From Bremia lactucae (Eukaryota > Oomycota > Peronosporomycetes > Peronosporales > Peronosporaceae), in contig NC_090615.1 in assembly GCF_004359215.1 (NCBI RefSeq), forward strand, positions 8,384,143 through 8,448,142: a DNA stretch of 64,000 nucleotides, read 5' to 3'. The position numbers were made by a program, and so were the translations under genes. Below are positions 63,000 to 64,000 of this stretch, piece after piece. Below the pieces are notes generated by a model, which was given only the letters and a program-made list of their open reading frames with translations, searched no databases and had not been told where the DNA came from. Each line of letters opens with the position of its first letter. Position 1 is the stretch's first letter.

Positions 63000-64000
63000 G
63001 CAGGTAGGATTTAGCGTTTAGTAAAACTCGGTCGGCGACCGCATTAGAATCAATACAATTTTTGCCTTTATCATCTGCTTGTTCTTTCTGTTTGTCTTGA
63101 CTATCAGCCATCGTGTCGCGCACATGTCTTAAGATACTAAATCGCGTTGCGAGAAATTCGCTTACTTGTTTCCGAACGGTAACAGGGCTGATTCAGCAAG
63201 CCCATCGGCTACTTCTTCCCCACCAAGCCCTTAACCACGTAGTGGTATCGTTAACGGAACGCTTGGGTAGGTGAGGCCGTTAACATAGAACAAAGTATAG
63301 CCTGTGGAGGCTTGTACAGAGTTATAAAAAGCTAACTCCACTACCGGGAGCATTGGGCTCCACGCTGTGGTGTCTCAGCAGACACACTGCACAAAACGTC
63401 TTCAATGACGCGATTGACACGTTCATTCTGACCATAGGTCTGCGAATGGTCCGCTGTGGATGTCCAAACTGGTTCCAAGCACTCGGAAAATCGATTTTAC
63501 CCTAAAACTGGGATCTCGATCAGAGACAATTGCCATAGGCAAATCGTGTTGTCGAAACACGATCTATAAACAGCCTTGCTGCACCTTCACCATCAATGAT
63601 ATTCGGCAGAGCTGTTTAACGAGCCATTCTGCTGAACCAGTCAACAGAGACCACAGTGCCCGTGTTACCGGCCGAATCTTTTGGTAGTCCAATAACAAAA
63701 TCCATGCTAATGGACTCCCAGCACCCTGTGGGTGTGGGCAGACTGGCCAGTGGCGCAGCAGCATGATCCTAGGATTCAACTCGTTGGCAAGTTTCGCATG
63801 TGCGAATGTATGTGCTGACCCATTTTAAAAGTTTGGGCCACCAATAAAATTAGCTTACAAAGCCGTAGGTATTTTCTCTACCAAGATGACCACCAAGGCC
63901 ATTATCGTGTGCCTCATAGGAAATTCGGTACTTCAAATTCTAATCACGAGGAACAACGACGCGCGGAGGATCCACAGCACCCGTGAAATAAAGCAGCAGG
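63000..64000 (-). pseudogene. Gypsy-7 integrase core and zinc region, incomplete
   Basis: Corresponds in reverse to 42310-43240. Visible in order from 64000: sequence matching GGHLGREKT (about 63880), the segment before the first Asp (63700-63740), and VSDRDP-like sequence near 63510-63530. RT and gag are beyond the window. Confidence 0.75.

Larger units (their letters stand above)
60950..64000 (-). mobile_element. Gypsy-7 retrotransposon, 3' part, family of Gypsy-3
   Basis: Reverse-strand copy of the Gypsy-3 family, cut by the window edge: 3' LTR 60950-61409, polypurine tract, antisense ORF (61521 onwards on the plus strand), chromodomain (about 62585-62430), integrase C-terminus (62990-62870) and integrase core and zinc region (to 64000). 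It matches 42290-45328 in inverted order, for example the piece with GGACTCCCAGCACCCTGTGG at 63710. Confidence 0.88.

Overview
The window is eukaryotic and looks like an oomycete (downy mildew or Phytophthora type) chromosome. Evidence is the short GT-AG introns, the intron-dense meiotic recombinase, the chromodomain Gypsy and Copia LTR retrotransposons, and a MULE transposon carrying an OTU protease domain. There is no CRISPR array and no rRNA. Six host genes sit as islands in retrotransposon sequence, which takes up more than half of the window. I name no species.

Layout. 1-964: 5' end of a minus-strand Gypsy element (Gypsy-1) cut by the window edge. 965-3227: decayed MULE transposase plus OTU domain. 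3436-3880: solo LTR. 4149-6137 (-): membrane protein with a TTL-like domain and one EGF repeat. 6851-14207: minus-strand Gypsy-2, its 3' LTR split by another solo LTR. 14311-14455: long foldback. 14505-19296: minus-strand Copia-1, whose 5' LTR was hit twice, six bases apart, by two Gypsy elements that now remain as solo LTRs with clean target duplications. 19683-22799 (-): tandem TBC (Rab-GAP) protein. 23449-25372 (+): DMC1-like recombinase in 16 exons (344 codons). 25456-26974 (-): Kelch protein in five exons. 28206-28955 (-): small cysteine-rich protein. 29139-37620 (+): about 2,800-residue SANT co-repressor-like protein with one intron and a poly-Q tail. 37841-45328 (+): Gypsy-3, bounded by a perfect GAAAC duplication. 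45335-49690: LTR with an unrecognised gag-like block, then Copia-2 and Gypsy-4 fragments. 49699-55460 (+): Gypsy-5. 56690-60093 (+): Gypsy-6. 60094-60500: N-terminal FAR1-type fragment of a MULE. 60950-64000 (-): Gypsy-7, running off the window.

Most notable signals. (1) Three Gypsy copies from two lineages (Gypsy-3/-7 and Gypsy-6) carry an antisense reading frame between the chromodomain and the 3' LTR. Its start codon lies 112, 112 and 118 bases from the LTR, and the proteins of the two lineages do not look alike. (2) The Gypsy-6 tail holds an unusual density of short perfect inverted repeats. (3) Family-1 LTRs end in a double hairpin with at least one paired (compensatory) change. (4) Several near-perfect 25-68 bp inverted repeats occur across the window.

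The host genes show no operon-like relation. They cover meiosis (DMC1), vesicle traffic (TBC), chromatin repression (SANT protein), and Kelch and TTL-like proteins of unknown partners. All retroelement reading frames seen are broken by stops or frameshifts, so the elements are relics.
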